In this document: positions 17,040-27,500 of the stretch, piece after piece
Layout of the letters: every line of letters starts with the position of its first letter
How positions within the stretch are numbered: position 1 is the first letter of the stretch
Assembly (NCBI GenBank): GCA_020026225.1
Contig: JAHHQU010000003.1
Location: 1-64,000, forward strand
Length of the DNA stretch: 64,000 bases
Reading direction: 5' to 3'
From: Phocaeicola sp.
Lineage (GTDB): Bacteria > Bacteroidota > Bacteroidia > Bacteroidales > Bacteroidaceae
Position numbers and translations under genes: made by a program
Notes under the pieces: model-generated
The model's input: only the letters and a program-made list of their open reading frames with translations
Databases searched by the model: none
What the model was told of the DNA's origin: nothing

Positions 17040-18683
17040 TTACTTGCAGTTGCCTGTACAGCGTGGCTTAATCTGCTTGAAGAAGTCATTACCCTTATTG
17101 TCTACAAGGATAAATGCAGGGAAGTTCTCAACTTCAATCTTCCATATAGCCTCCATACCAAGTTCAGGATATTCCACACATTCGATGTTCTTGATGTTGT
17201 TCTGTGCAAGGATAGCAGCAGGTCCACCTATCGAACCGAGGTAGAAACCACCGTGAGCCTTGCATGCATCAGTCACGGCCTGGCTTCGGTTACCCTTGGC
17301 AAGCATAATCATAGAACCTCCGTTGCTCTGGAACAGGTCGACGTAAGGGTCCATACGTCCGGCAGTAGTAGGTCCCATCGAACCACAAGGCATTCCGTTA
17401 GGAGTCTTGGCAGGTCCGGCATAGTATATAGGATGATCCTTGATATACTGAGGAAGCTCCTCGCCGCGTTCAAGGCGTTCTTTCAGTTTGGCATGAGCTA
17501 TGTCACGTCCTACGATGATAGTACCGTTAAGAGAAAGGCGTGTAGCTACAGGATACTTGTCCAGTTCGGCAAGTATTTCGGGCATAGGGCGGTTCAAGTC
17601 TATACGAACAGCATCACCCTCGCCTGCCTGACGCAGTTCTTCAGGAATCAGTTCTCCCGGATTAGAGTCAAGCTTTTCAATCCAGATACCGTCCTTGTTA
17701 ATCTTGCATCGCACGTTGCGGTCGGCCGAGCAAGAAACTCCCAGACCGACAGGACAAGAAGCTCCGTGACGTGGAAGGCGGATGATACGCACATCGTGTG
17801 CATAGTATTTACCTCCGAACTGAGCGCCCAATCCTATGCGGTGTGCTTCTTCCAATACCTGCTTTTCGAGTTCCACATCGCGGAACGCACGTCCGTATTC
17901 ATTGCCCGTAGTAGGCAGGTTGTCATAGAAGCGTGTAGATGCAAGTTTCACTGTAAGAAGGTTCTTCTCGGCAGAAGTACCTCCAATGACGAAGGCAATG
18001 TGATATGGAGGACAAGCGGCAGTACCAAGAGTCTTCATCTTTTCTACCAAGAAAGGCACGAGAGTGGCAGGATTGAGTATGGCCTTAGTTTCCTGATACA
18101 GATAAGTCTTGTTGGCAGAACCACCACCCTTGGTAACGCAAAGGAATTCGTATTCCATACCCTGAGTAGCCTCGATGTCAATCTGTGCAGGAAGGTTGCA
18201 GCGTGTGTTCACCTCGTCGTACATGTTGAGAGGAGCATTCTGCGAGTAACGCAGGTTCTCTTCGGTATATGTCTTGTATACACCAAGCGACAAGGCCTCT
18301 TCGTCGCAATATCCTGTCCATACCTGCTGTCCCTTTTCTCCGTGTATGATAGCAGTACCCGTATCCTGGCAGAAAGGAAGCACTCCCTTTGCTGCAACTT
18401 CTGCATTGCGCAGGAATGTGAGAGCCACGTACTTGTCGTTGTCGCTCGCCTCAGGGTCGGTAAGAATCTTGGCTACCTGCTCGTTGTGCGAACGGCGCAA
18501 CATGAAAGATACATCGCGGAAAGCGGCATTGGCCATAGCTGTAAGACCTTCCTTCTCAATCTTAAGGATAGGTTTTCCTTCAAACTCGCTTACAGACACA
18601 TAGTCCTTGGTAAGCAGATAATACTCGGTTGTATCATGTCCGTGTTCGAACATTGGCTGATACTTAAATTCTGGTGTTGCCAT
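17040..18683 (-). CDS. Class I fumarate hydratase
   Basis: Iron-sulfur fumarase (547 residues) that interconverts fumarate and malate in the reductive branch leading to succinate and propionate. N-terminal alpha part includes [14 protein letters not shown] (about residue 99-112) and [18 protein letters not shown] (about 220), whose cysteines are candidates for the [4Fe-4S] ligands. The C-terminal beta part begins near [16 protein letters not shown] and carries [11 protein letters not shown]. Both parts are in one chain, as in FumA/FumB, not split as in two-subunit enzymes. It lies behind hflX with repeat array E in the gap of 124 bp. Confidence 0.93.
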   Translation of the reverse strand: MATPEFKYQPMFEHGHDTTEYYLLTKDYVSVSEFEGKPILKIEKEGLTAMANAAFRDVSFMLRRSHNEQVAKILTDPEASDNDKYVALTFLRNAEVAAKGVLPFCQDTGTAIIHGEKGQQVWTGYCDEEALSLGVYKTYTEENLRYSQNAPLNMYDEVNTRCNLPAQIDIEATQGMEYEFLCVTKGGGSANKTYLYQETKAILNPATLVPFLVEKMKTLGTAACPPYHIAFVIGGTSAEKNLLTVKLASTRFYDNLPTTGNEYGRAFRDVELEKQVLEEAHRIGLGAQFGGKYYAHDVRIIRLPRHGASCPVGLGVSCSADRNVRCKINKDGIWIEKLDSNPGELIPEELRQAGEGDAVRIDLNRPMPEILAELDKYPVATRLSLNGTIIVGRDIAHAKLKERLERGEELPQYIKDHPIYYAGPAKTPNGMPCGSMGPTTAGRMDPYVDLFQSNGGSMIMLAKGNRSQAVTDACKAHGGFYLGSIGGPAAILAQNNIKNIECVEYPELGMEAIWKIEVENFPAFILVDNKGNDFFKQIKPRCTGNCK

Positions 18684-18722
18684 ATAATATATTTAGTTAT
18701 TAAATTGTGAGTATATTCGTAT

Positions 18723-18810
18723 GTAAGTATGCTTATGTCATACCGTGTAAGCATGCTTATGTCATACCGTGTAAGCATGCTTATGTCATAGTGTAAGTAT
18801 GCTTATGTTA
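18723..18810. repeat. 24/22-bp tandem array E
   Basis: Copies start at 18723, 18747, 18771 and 18793: 24, 24 and 22 bp, the last lacking a CC. The shared core is GTAAGCATGCTTATGTCATA, whose first part contains the 12-bp palindrome TAAGCATGCTTA. Copies are nearly identical, so this looks the youngest array. The last copy runs into the hflX stop codon (18808-18810). Confidence 0.85.
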
Positions 18811-20067
18811 CTCCTCGTAGTCGTATGTCTGATAGAGGAAATCGTTGTAAGGATACTTCTGCACGTGCATCTCGCGCACCTTCTTATACAGCAGTGACTT
18901 GAACTCCTCAAGGTTTGTCTTGTTGCGTGCCGAAATGAACATACAGTTGTCTCCCATCTTTGCCATCCATGTGTTCATAAGCTCCTCAAGTGTGGTATTC
19001 TCCTTCGTCTTAGGAGTGAGGTCGTCTTCATCCTTCTCTACGTATGTATAGGCATCAATCTTGTTGAACACTATGATGTTTTGCTTTCCTCCTGCACCGA
19101 TGTCGGATACGGTTTTCTCCACCACCTGTATCTGTTCCTCAAAGTCGGGATGCGAAATGTCTACCACATGCACCAGCAGGTCTGCCTCGCGCACCTCGTC
19201 CAGTGTCGACTTGAACGACTCAACCAGGTCGGTAGGGAGCTTGCGGATAAACCCTACTGTGTCCGAAAGCAGGAATGGCAGATTCTCTATAATCACCTTC
19301 CTCACCGTAGTGTCCAGCGTGGCAAAGAGCTTGTTCTCGGCAAATACTTCACTCTTGGCAAGAAGGTTCATAAGTGTAGATTTTCCCACGTTGGTATATC
19401 CCACCAATGCCACACGTATCATTCTTCCTCTGTTCTTCCTCTGTGTAGACTTCTGCGTGTCTATCTCTGCCAGTCTCTGCTTGAGGAGCGACATGCGGTT
19501 GAGGATGATACGGCGGTCCATCTCGAGCTGTGTTTCACCCGGACCACGAAGACCTACCGAGCCTTTTCCGCCTCCGGCACCCGAACCTCCACCCTGACGC
19601 TCAAGGTGAGTCCACAATCTCTGCAATCGCGGCAACATGTACTTATACTGTGCCAGCTCAACCTGCGTCTTTGCATTTGCAGTCTGAGCCCTCATGGCAA
19701 AAATATCGAGGATAAGCGAAGTACGGTCAAGAATCTTCACCTTCAGTTCGTTTTCTATATTTCTCAGCTGCTTGGCCGAAAGTTCGTCGTCGAAAATCAC
19801 CATACCTATCTCAGTATCTTCTTCCTCTTCCATCTGCATAAGATACTCCTTTATTTCCTGTAGCTTACCTTTGCCTACGTATGTTACAGTGTTAGGATAG
19901 TCTATTTTCTGTGTAAAACGCTTCACTACCTCTGCTCCGGCTGTTTCTGCAAGGAAAGCCAACTCGTCAAGATATTCATTGGTCTTCCTTTCATTCTGGT
20001 TCTGTGTAATCAGACCTACCAATACAGCCTTCTCTGTCTGTGCTTCAGATATTACAAATTCCTTCAT
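18808..20067 (-). CDS. hflX: GTPase HflX
   Basis: Ribosome-associated GTPase of 419 residues that in other bacteria splits stalled or heat-damaged ribosomes. The N-terminal HflX domain ends in the glycine-rich linker GGGSGAGGGKGSVGLRGPGETQ (key GPGETQLEMDRR, about residue 174-185). The G domain has G1 GYTNVGKST (about 222), G3 DTVGFIRKLP (about 266) and G4 FNKIDAY (about 334). A C-terminal extension with DFLYQTYDYEE is usual for the family. The stop codon is embedded in repeat array E. Confidence 0.94.
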   Translation of the reverse strand: MKEFVISEAQTEKAVLVGLITQNQNERKTNEYLDELAFLAETAGAEVVKRFTQKIDYPNTVTYVGKGKLQEIKEYLMQMEEEEDTEIGMVIFDDELSAKQLRNIENELKVKILDRTSLILDIFAMRAQTANAKTQVELAQYKYMLPRLQRLWTHLERQGGGSGAGGGKGSVGLRGPGETQLEMDRRIILNRMSLLKQRLAEIDTQKSTQRKNRGRMIRVALVGYTNVGKSTLMNLLAKSEVFAENKLFATLDTTVRKVIIENLPFLLSDTVGFIRKLPTDLVESFKSTLDEVREADLLVHVVDISHPDFEEQIQVVEKTVSDIGAGGKQNIIVFNKIDAYTYVEKDEDDLTPKTKENTTLEELMNTWMAKMGDNCMFISARNKTNLEEFKSLLYKKVREMHVQKYPYNDFLYQTYDYEE

Positions 20068-20265
20068 TTATAATCTTATATATACAATTGTGTGCAAACT
20101 TACATAAAAATCCCCGTATTAGAACAATTCGACTTATAAAAAAGTTACCATACGACGGCTATGGTGTCACAAAGGACTTCCTGTCGTTGAAATTAGCATG
20201 GTTGAAGTACTGAGTCTCTGCCCAAACTTTAATCTTCGCATCGCAGTTATTATAAATATTTTTAT

Positions 20266-20273
20266 TAATTTTG
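20266..20273 (+). promoter_or_regulatory. -7 element TAATTTTG of the ECF sigma gene
   Basis: TAATTTTG fits TAnnTTTG and sets transcription start near 20279, after the in-frame TTG at 20271, so translation must begin at the ATG at 20310. The 20068-20265 stretch shows nothing else. Confidence 0.45.
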
Positions 20274-20309
20274 CTTTCCGAACAAAGATATTACGATTTA
20301 TTAAATGAT

Positions 20310-20897
20310 ATGGAGAGTCTGATAATAGAACAGCTTAAAACCGGAAATGAAAAGGCATATGAATATATCTACAAACATCATTATGCCTTCTTGTGCCATA
20401 TAGCATACGGTTATGTAAACGACCATTTCCTTGCCGAAACTATAGTAGGCGACGTAATATTCCACCTATGGGAGAAGAGAGAAACTCTGAACATCAGCAC
20501 CTCGATAAGAAGCTATCTTATAGCATCTGTAAGAAACAAATGCCTGGACCATCTGTCATCGCTGAAAGAAAGAACGGAGATTTCTTTTTCTAATATAAGC
20601 CCCGACGAATCTATAACGGAAAAGTATATTTTATCAGACAACTATCCTCTGGGAAGACTGCTGGAAAAAGAATTGGAACATGAAATATACTCTGCCATAA
20701 GAAGTCTGCCCAAAGAATGTAGAAAGGTTTTCATCAAAAACAGATTCGAGAACAAGACGTATAACGAAATAGCCAACGAACTGAACATATCACCAAATAC
20801 GGTGAAATATCATATCAGAAATGCACTGGCAAGCCTTCATGAGAAACTGTCGAAGTATCTTGTTGCACTGTGTGGAATAATAGAATACTGGCTATAG
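20310..20897 (+). CDS. ECF RNA polymerase sigma factor of the sulfatase/SusCD locus
   Basis: Extracytoplasmic-function sigma factor, 195 residues from the ATG at 20310. Region 2 covers about residues 20-85 (YIYKHHYAFLCHIAYGYV, then FLAETIVGDVIFHLWEKRE) and region 4 about 130-180 (LPKECRKVFIKNRFENKTYNEIANELNISPNTVKYH in essence), with the helix-turn-helix typical of RpoE-like factors paired with FecR proteins. It stands convergent to the sulfatase at the far end of the SusCD locus, while the only FecR anti-sigma lies at the other end. I infer the two work together, FecR relaying a signal from the STN domain of the SusC protein. Targets would be the SusC-SusD-sulfatase genes. Confidence 0.85.
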   Translation: MESLIIEQLKTGNEKAYEYIYKHHYAFLCHIAYGYVNDHFLAETIVGDVIFHLWEKRETLNISTSIRSYLIASVRNKCLDHLSSLKERTEISFSNISPDESITEKYILSDNYPLGRLLEKELEHEIYSAIRSLPKECRKVFIKNRFENKTYNEIANELNISPNTVKYHIRNALASLHEKLSKYLVALCGIIEYWL

Positions 20898-21005
20898 TTA
20901 CTATGACTTATACAGCGTCTGATATGACTAAACCCCTGCTGCAACTATATGCAAACAGGGGCAAGTGAGAAAAGTGTAATTAAATGAAACCCTCTTCGTC
21001 TATCA

Positions 21006-22541
21006 TCACCAAACAGGCAATAAGAATCCTTCGACTTCCGGATCAACATGCTCATTACGGAATATCTCAAGAACCTTTTCTACAACTTCAGGATACTGTT
21101 CTGCAATATCGTTCTGCTCGCGAGGATCCTTAGACAAATCATAGAGTTCTACTTTACGTCCGCCCTTACGGATGTTTCTAACAAAAGCTTTCCAATCACC
21201 CATACGAACTGCTTTCTGACCTCCGGCTTCAGGATATTCCCAATATAGGAATTCATGTTTCTTCTGACTGTCACTCTGACCAAGCATTTCAGGCAACATG
21301 CTTATACCATCCGTTTCAGGAGATTCAACACCTGCTATATCACACATAGTTGGCATCATATCCCAAAAAGCAGAAAGATGATCAGACTCTGTTCCGGCAG
21401 GAATATGTCCAGGCCATGAAGCAATCATAGGCACACGGATACCGCCTTCTCGCAAAGAGGCCTTACCCCAACCGTTTTCACTCTTGTAAGGTTTAGCACT
21501 GTCAAAGAAAGGAGAATCTGAACCTCCGTTGAATGTAGGACCGTTATCACTTGTAAAAATTATTACAGTATTTTCATATATACCTAAATCCTTAAGTTTC
21601 TGAACAAGCCCTCCAATCTGTTCATCCCAATAGCTTACCATAGCAGCATATGTGGCACGGGGATAGCGGCATGGGAAATATCCTGTATTACCCAAATATG
21701 GCTTTTCATCTCCAAACTTGTCAACATAATGCTTTATCCATCTATCAGGAGCCTGAAGAGGAACATGAGGTACAGGAGTTGTCCAGAACAAAGCAAAAGG
21801 CTCGTCTTTCGAGCGTTCAACGAAATCAAGTATTTCCTTATACATCAAGTCTGGTGCATACTGCTTCTGTACATACTTTGCATAGCTTTTCCCATCAAGT
21901 GGGTCTGCACCTTTATCCAAATTTGTATGAGGAGCAAGAAACTTATTTTCAAGATACTCGCGACATTCATTCCTATATAGGAAAGGAGGATAATAGGTAT
22001 GTGCCTGACGCTGACAATTATATCCATAGAAGAAATCGAATCCCATCTTGTTTGGAGTACTTTCCGAACCAGGCCAGCCAAGTCCCCATTTACCGATACA
22101 AGCTGTAGCATAACCAGCCTCCTTCAACTTGCGAGGAATCATTATTGTGTTTGAAGGTACAGGACGTTGTCCTTCAAGACTTGAATCGCGAAGCATAGCT
22201 TCATGACTCCATACATCACCACGGGAAGGAACCTCATCATTCCCGCGAATATAAGCATGACCGGTATGAAGACCGGTAAACAACACACAGCGCGAAGGAC
22301 CGGACACAGCCTGACCTGAATAGTGATTTGTAAACCTCATACCTTCCGTAGCAAGACGGTCTATGTTTGGAGTTTCAATCTTCTCCTGGCCGAAACACCC
22401 CAATTCTGCACGCCCCAAGTCATCGGCAAGAATATAAATAATGTTGGGTTTACGAACTTCCTGTTTTTTTTCAGAACAGGAAGTCATTAATATAGGTGCA
22501 ACTGATGCACACAAAACAGGTAACAAATAATTTGTTTTCAT
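21006..22541 (-). CDS. Serine-type S1 family sulfatase (lipoprotein)
   Basis: Arylsulfatase-family enzyme of 511 residues with a lipoprotein signal (LMTSCSEKK), so probably on the periplasmic or cell surface side. The metal site starts with ILADDLGRAELGCFG. The catalytic motif reads SGPSR (about residue 80-84), which is the serine form; formylglycine must be made by an anaerobic sulfatase-maturating radical SAM enzyme, not present in this window. GKWGLG, TSDNGPTF and the C-terminal DLSKDPREQNDIA are further family marks. It ends the FecR-SusC-SusD-sulfatase run and probably desulfates the glycan imported by it. The specific glycan is not determinable. Confidence 0.92.
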   Translation of the reverse strand: MKTNYLLPVLCASVAPILMTSCSEKKQEVRKPNIIYILADDLGRAELGCFGQEKIETPNIDRLATEGMRFTNHYSGQAVSGPSRCVLFTGLHTGHAYIRGNDEVPSRGDVWSHEAMLRDSSLEGQRPVPSNTIMIPRKLKEAGYATACIGKWGLGWPGSESTPNKMGFDFFYGYNCQRQAHTYYPPFLYRNECREYLENKFLAPHTNLDKGADPLDGKSYAKYVQKQYAPDLMYKEILDFVERSKDEPFALFWTTPVPHVPLQAPDRWIKHYVDKFGDEKPYLGNTGYFPCRYPRATYAAMVSYWDEQIGGLVQKLKDLGIYENTVIIFTSDNGPTFNGGSDSPFFDSAKPYKSENGWGKASLREGGIRVPMIASWPGHIPAGTESDHLSAFWDMMPTMCDIAGVESPETDGISMLPEMLGQSDSQKKHEFLYWEYPEAGGQKAVRMGDWKAFVRNIRKGGRKVELYDLSKDPREQNDIAEQYPEVVEKVLEIFRNEHVDPEVEGFLLPVW

Positions 22542-22587
22542 GAAAAATATCTTAAATGAATATCATGTATTATCAATTGGTTTAATT

Positions 22588-24570
22588 TCACCATCCAGGA
22601 TTCTGTGTAAGATTAGGATTCAGAAGAATTTCATCTGTCGGTACTTGATATAAATAATACTTGTCATCCCAACCCTTGCCTTCTTTGACAGGATCGTTAA
22701 ACAAATAAAGATAGCCTTCAGTCATCTTTCCATCAATTCCGTCAGAGAAACCTGTCATCTGGTTATACAAAGTCATATTATTCTTCAAAGCATATTCCTT
22801 ACTCACCCAAATACCTGTCGCAGTTCTATTAGTAAACCAAGGTGCCATTCTCCATCTACGTACGTCATAAAATCCGAAGCCTTCACCCATTAGTTCTATG
22901 ATACGTTCTCTACGAACTTCCCAAAGCAATGCAGGGACTTTCACTCCTCCCTTGTCTTTATCCTCTCTATCAAAACTTGTTCCCTTAGGATAATAGGAAG
23001 GCCTTTGAGGGTCGAAATTATCATCTATTTCAGATACAGTCATCTTGGCTACTCCAGCACGTTCTCTCAGCTTGTTTATGGTTTTATCAGCAATAGCCTG
23101 ATCAAATTGCCCAAGCTCAGCTTTAGCCTCAGCATAGTTAAGCAACACTTCTTCTATTTTGAAAATAGGCATATCAGAAACATTGACTGCACTTTGATTA
23201 AAATTCTGTTCCCAATTGCTCCACAACTTCCACACATAATAACCAGAACGACATGTAACAAAAGCCCCTGTTCCGAGTCTTGGAATTTCAGGAATAAGAG
23301 AAGCAGACCAGTTCTGCCCCGGCAAACGTTTCATTCCTATACCAGGATTACTTGTAGTATAGTTTGCCCCTAACAGGTCTATATATTCCCTATCAGCCCT
23401 ATCTGATGTATATCCCCATGAAGCGCCAGGATTTTCTTCGGGTTTATCCTTACCGCTTGCTTCAACTTTATAAGGTGGCATTACCACATGGTAAAGACGA
23501 GGGTCTCTGTCACGGAATGTTTGATACATGTTTTTATCTCCATTATACTTAGAGTCAGGATTACCTATAGGCTTACCGTTTTTCATGAGATACAAATCTA
23601 CTGTGTTCTGATTCATCTCAATGTTATGTGAAGAAGTATGTTCCATGTGACAACCTGATACAGGATTAATATCCTTTACATGAGCTTTGTAAAGGATTAT
23701 TCCCGGAACCTTACTCAAGTCTTCCGTAGTCCACATTTCTCCATACCCTGCAGCAGGCTGAATATCTGTACCTTTATACAATTCTTTATATGAATCCATC
23801 AACAATTCAGATGTTCTTACACACTCATCAAAGAAAGTCTGTCCTCCTTCTATTTCGTGATATTTTCTCCAAGTACCTTCTCTCAGTCCAAAACGTGATA
23901 TGACTGCCCTTATACAGTCTACATCTATAGTATTCTCTCCGTCCCTTTTCTCAAAATCTCCAATATGCTCTTCAGCCCATTTCAATCGTTCCATTACTTT
24001 TGCAGCAACTTCTTTTCTATCCATTCGTGGTGCGAACTTTTCTTCTGAAGTTTCGTTCAATACTTTTTCCACCCAAGGAATATCACCAAACCGGTCTATC
24101 AATTCCATATACCAGAACGAATGGAAAAAATATCCAACAGATTTCCAGTGATTCTTTTCCTCCTGAGTCATATCAGCAGAATCAAGGTGTGATAACATAA
24201 TGTTTATTCTTCTGACAAACGATTCGAAATCCCATCCATTGCCAGACGTAACACTTCCTTTTGTCTGATATGCAAACATATTATAACCATTAAAACCCTT
24301 CTTCTCAAAGTAACCGGCATCAACATCACCACCATATTGTCCATCTTGCCCCACACCATTTGCATTAGTAGAAGTACGTATAGTGGTATTATTAAACATT
24401 GTATAGCAAGGCCACATAAATGCTTTAAAATTATCATACGAATTAAAGGCATTATCTTCCGTAACACCTGTAATTGGAAGTTTTTCCAAAAAGCTGTCAT
24501 TACAACCAGTAACTGCAAGCCCCGTAAACAAGGCTATTCTAAAAAAGATATTTTTCATAATTGTTTTCAT
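22588..24570 (-). CDS. SusD/RagB-type nutrient-binding outer membrane lipoprotein
   Basis: 660-residue SusD homologue, the surface lid and ligand-binding partner of the SusC transporter encoded just upstream (gap of 8 bp). Lipobox LAVTGC at about residues 18-23, followed by FLEKLPITGVTEDNAFN, the usual SusD N-terminus. TPR-like segments and a C-terminal part with EVRRERIIELMGEGFGFYDVRRW, a hallmark of the family, are present. It is longer than the average SusD (500-550), which fits lids for larger glycans. Co-transcribed with the sulfatase 46 bp downstream. Confidence 0.93.
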   Translation of the reverse strand: MKTIMKNIFFRIALFTGLAVTGCNDSFLEKLPITGVTEDNAFNSYDNFKAFMWPCYTMFNNTTIRTSTNANGVGQDGQYGGDVDAGYFEKKGFNGYNMFAYQTKGSVTSGNGWDFESFVRRINIMLSHLDSADMTQEEKNHWKSVGYFFHSFWYMELIDRFGDIPWVEKVLNETSEEKFAPRMDRKEVAAKVMERLKWAEEHIGDFEKRDGENTIDVDCIRAVISRFGLREGTWRKYHEIEGGQTFFDECVRTSELLMDSYKELYKGTDIQPAAGYGEMWTTEDLSKVPGIILYKAHVKDINPVSGCHMEHTSSHNIEMNQNTVDLYLMKNGKPIGNPDSKYNGDKNMYQTFRDRDPRLYHVVMPPYKVEASGKDKPEENPGASWGYTSDRADREYIDLLGANYTTSNPGIGMKRLPGQNWSASLIPEIPRLGTGAFVTCRSGYYVWKLWSNWEQNFNQSAVNVSDMPIFKIEEVLLNYAEAKAELGQFDQAIADKTINKLRERAGVAKMTVSEIDDNFDPQRPSYYPKGTSFDREDKDKGGVKVPALLWEVRRERIIELMGEGFGFYDVRRWRMAPWFTNRTATGIWVSKEYALKNNMTLYNQMTGFSDGIDGKMTEGYLYLFNDPVKEGKGWDDKYYLYQVPTDEILLNPNLTQNPGW

Positions 24571-24578
24571 TTAAAGTT

Positions 24579-27500
24579 TTACAAAGACAAATTCAATCCA
24601 AATGAAACTGTACGGAATGCTGGATAATTCCAGTTTAATGTTTCAGGGTCAATACCTTTAGGCAATGAAGAGAATGTAGCAAGGTTCTCTATACTGACAA
24701 AAGCCTTCAAATTTGACAATGAAATTTTTTGAATCAAATGCTTAGGAAATGTATAAGACAAACTTATGTTTTTAATTCTCAAGTATGAAGCATCCGACAG
24801 ATATTTATCCGATACTCTATAGTTTGAACTCATATTGCCATAATTGCCATAAAGCCTTGGATACTCAGCACCTGGATTTGCACATGTATAGTCACCATTT
24901 GCAATATCTGTAGGCTTCCAATAGTTGTCAAGACCTTCATATAATGGCACAAACTTATAATCACCATACATTGGGAACATCAAAGTATTTGCAATCCATT
25001 TATCCCTCTTTCCTGTTCCTTGCAAGAATATATTCAGATCGAACCCCTTGTAGTTTCCACCAAAAGTTATGCCATAAAGATACCTTGGAGTTTCATTTCC
25101 TATAATCTTACGGTCGCCAGGATTATCATAAGTACCTTCTCCACCGTAAATCAAGTTTTCTCCCATATCATCATCACGAAGGTTTTTGAACTTAACATCA
25201 CCAGGGCGAGGATTTGTACCATTTATAGAAGTTACTCCATCTTTAAGTTTCCATGACTTTGTATCTACAAAATCATCTACTGTATAGAATCCGTCGGATA
25301 CATATCCCCAAATTTCTCCCATTTGCTGCCCTACATAAGGATGATCGATCATTTTCGACTCATTGCTATCGTATTTTATGATTTCACTCTTTGCATCAGA
25401 AATATTAAATCCAATACGATAACCGAAATCGCCGATTTTATCTCTCCAGTTCACATTCATTTCCCAACCACGAGTTCTCATGTCGGCAGTATTCTGTGTT
25501 GGAGCAGAAGCACCTACAACGGCCGGCAGCTGCATACCTGGAGCAAGCATACCTTTGGTATCTCTTTGAAACCATTCTACAAGACCACTCAACCTGTTGT
25601 TAAACAAAGAAAAATCCAATCCAATATTTGTTGTACCTACTTTCTCCCAAGTAAAAGTTGTACTTACCAATGAAGGCAAAGAGTTAATGGCAACTACATA
25701 TGATTTATCAACCAGCCAGCCATTATATTTATTACTGATAGTCATATCAGGAATAAAAGAATATGGACTGATATTCTGGTTACCTATAACACCATACGAA
25801 GCTCTGAGTTTAAGCATTCCCAACCAATCCTGAGTTTTTTCCATGAAAGATTCTTGAGAAATATTCCATCCCACTGATGCTGAAGGGAAAAATCCAAAAC
25901 GATTTGATTTAGGAAATTTTGAAGAACCATCATAGCGTCCATTTGCTTCGAAAAGATATTTATCCTTATAATTATAGTTTACACGGAAAAAACCTCCTCT
26001 TACAGAATATTCACTATAAGAATCTTTTGCCTTTAACATAGCAGGATCACCGCCACCAAGTGAAGGAACGTCAACTATTGCCTGATTATAAGAATTTAAT
26101 TCAACTGTTTCTATATAACTTGATTCTTGATTAAATCCTGCCATCAACTTGAAGTGATGGTCTTTAGCTATATCAAAGCTATATGTTCCATAAAGGTTTA
26201 TAGCATTATAGTTGGTATTTCTTTTTGTCTTGTCCAAGTGGTCATTTGTAGGTGTAACATCACAACCTCCCTGCACTGTCGTGTATTTAACACTACCTGT
26301 ATACCAACTATAATCATAGACTTTCTTGTCAAAAGTATATTCAAATGCAATCTCAAAATTCTTGATGGGTTTTATAATTGATTTCAAGAATATACGAGGA
26401 TTGTCATTAAGATGCTTACTTGGATTAGACCATCTTATTTGATTCGCAGGAGTAAAGAACGGTAATCCTGTAGCATTATTATCTATTCCCTCAGGCATTG
26501 TTCCTTCTGGATAGAAAGATGCAAGACGAGTTCCATAAATAGCACCAAGTGCTGAAGAAGGTAACTGTCTATCACTATGAGCATAGCTTACAGTAGCTTC
26601 TTGTGTAAACCAATCTGTAACATCAGCCGAAACGAAACTACTAAAATTCAATCGTGTATAAGAGTCTTTATCTGTAATCAAGACACCATTGCTATCAACG
26701 AATCCACCAGACAACCTATAACGCAACTTATCAGTAGCACCACTGACTGAGAGATTATGTGTATGCTGGAAACTTGTTTCCAACATATTCTTAACCAAAT
26801 CTTTTTCATTCAAGTAATAAACTCCACCAGCTTCATCCTTATATATTCCATCACCTAAAACATTAAGTGAACTAGGATCTTTTTTGTATTGTTCTAGGTA
26901 TCCCAACCATTTAGAAACACTAGGAGAACCCATTGTCCAAAACTGGTCTCCTTCAACTTCCATATATGTCTTCAGATAAGTATCTAATGATGCCTGTTCA
27001 GGCAAGTTAAAAGCATTTGCAAAAGCAAAATTATTATTATAGTTCAACTGAAATTTTGTCTTGCCTTTAGGACGTTTTGTAGTTACAAGAATTACTCCTC
27101 CAGCTGCCCTGGCACCATATATTGCAGATGAAGCAGCATCTTTCAATACTGTTATTGATTCAATATCATCAGGGTTGAGCATATCAATATCACCTTCGAC
27201 ATTATCTATCAATACCAATGGAGCTATAACAGAACCTGAACCTATAGAATATGCTCCTCGAATCTGAAAACTCTTTCCTTGTCCAGGAGCATTACCTCCA
27301 TTATTAACCAACAATCCAGGCACAGAACCCTGCAAAGCATCAGCAGCCTGAACCAAAGGTCTGTCTCCTAAAACTTCGTCCATTTTAACGGTTGTTACTG
27401 CACCTGTAAGATTAGCCTTTTTCTGAGAGCCAAATCCTACCACTACTACTTCATCCAACACTTCTGTATCTTCCTTTAAAGTTACAGAGAGCAACTTTCC

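Noticed and set aside
17253..18710. A 485-codon open frame antisense to the fumarase gene
   Set aside because: It lies wholly over a gene with clear catalytic motifs, its product has no recognisable domain, and long antisense frames arise from the codon bias of the sense gene.
8820..18810. CRISPR array
   Set aside because: Copies are directly abutting without spacers, diverged, and differ between gaps; no cas gene is present.
20933..20961. CCCCTG/CAGGGG hairpin between the sigma and sulfatase genes as a terminator
   Set aside because: Only 6 bp of stem, a 17-nt loop and no T-run on either strand.
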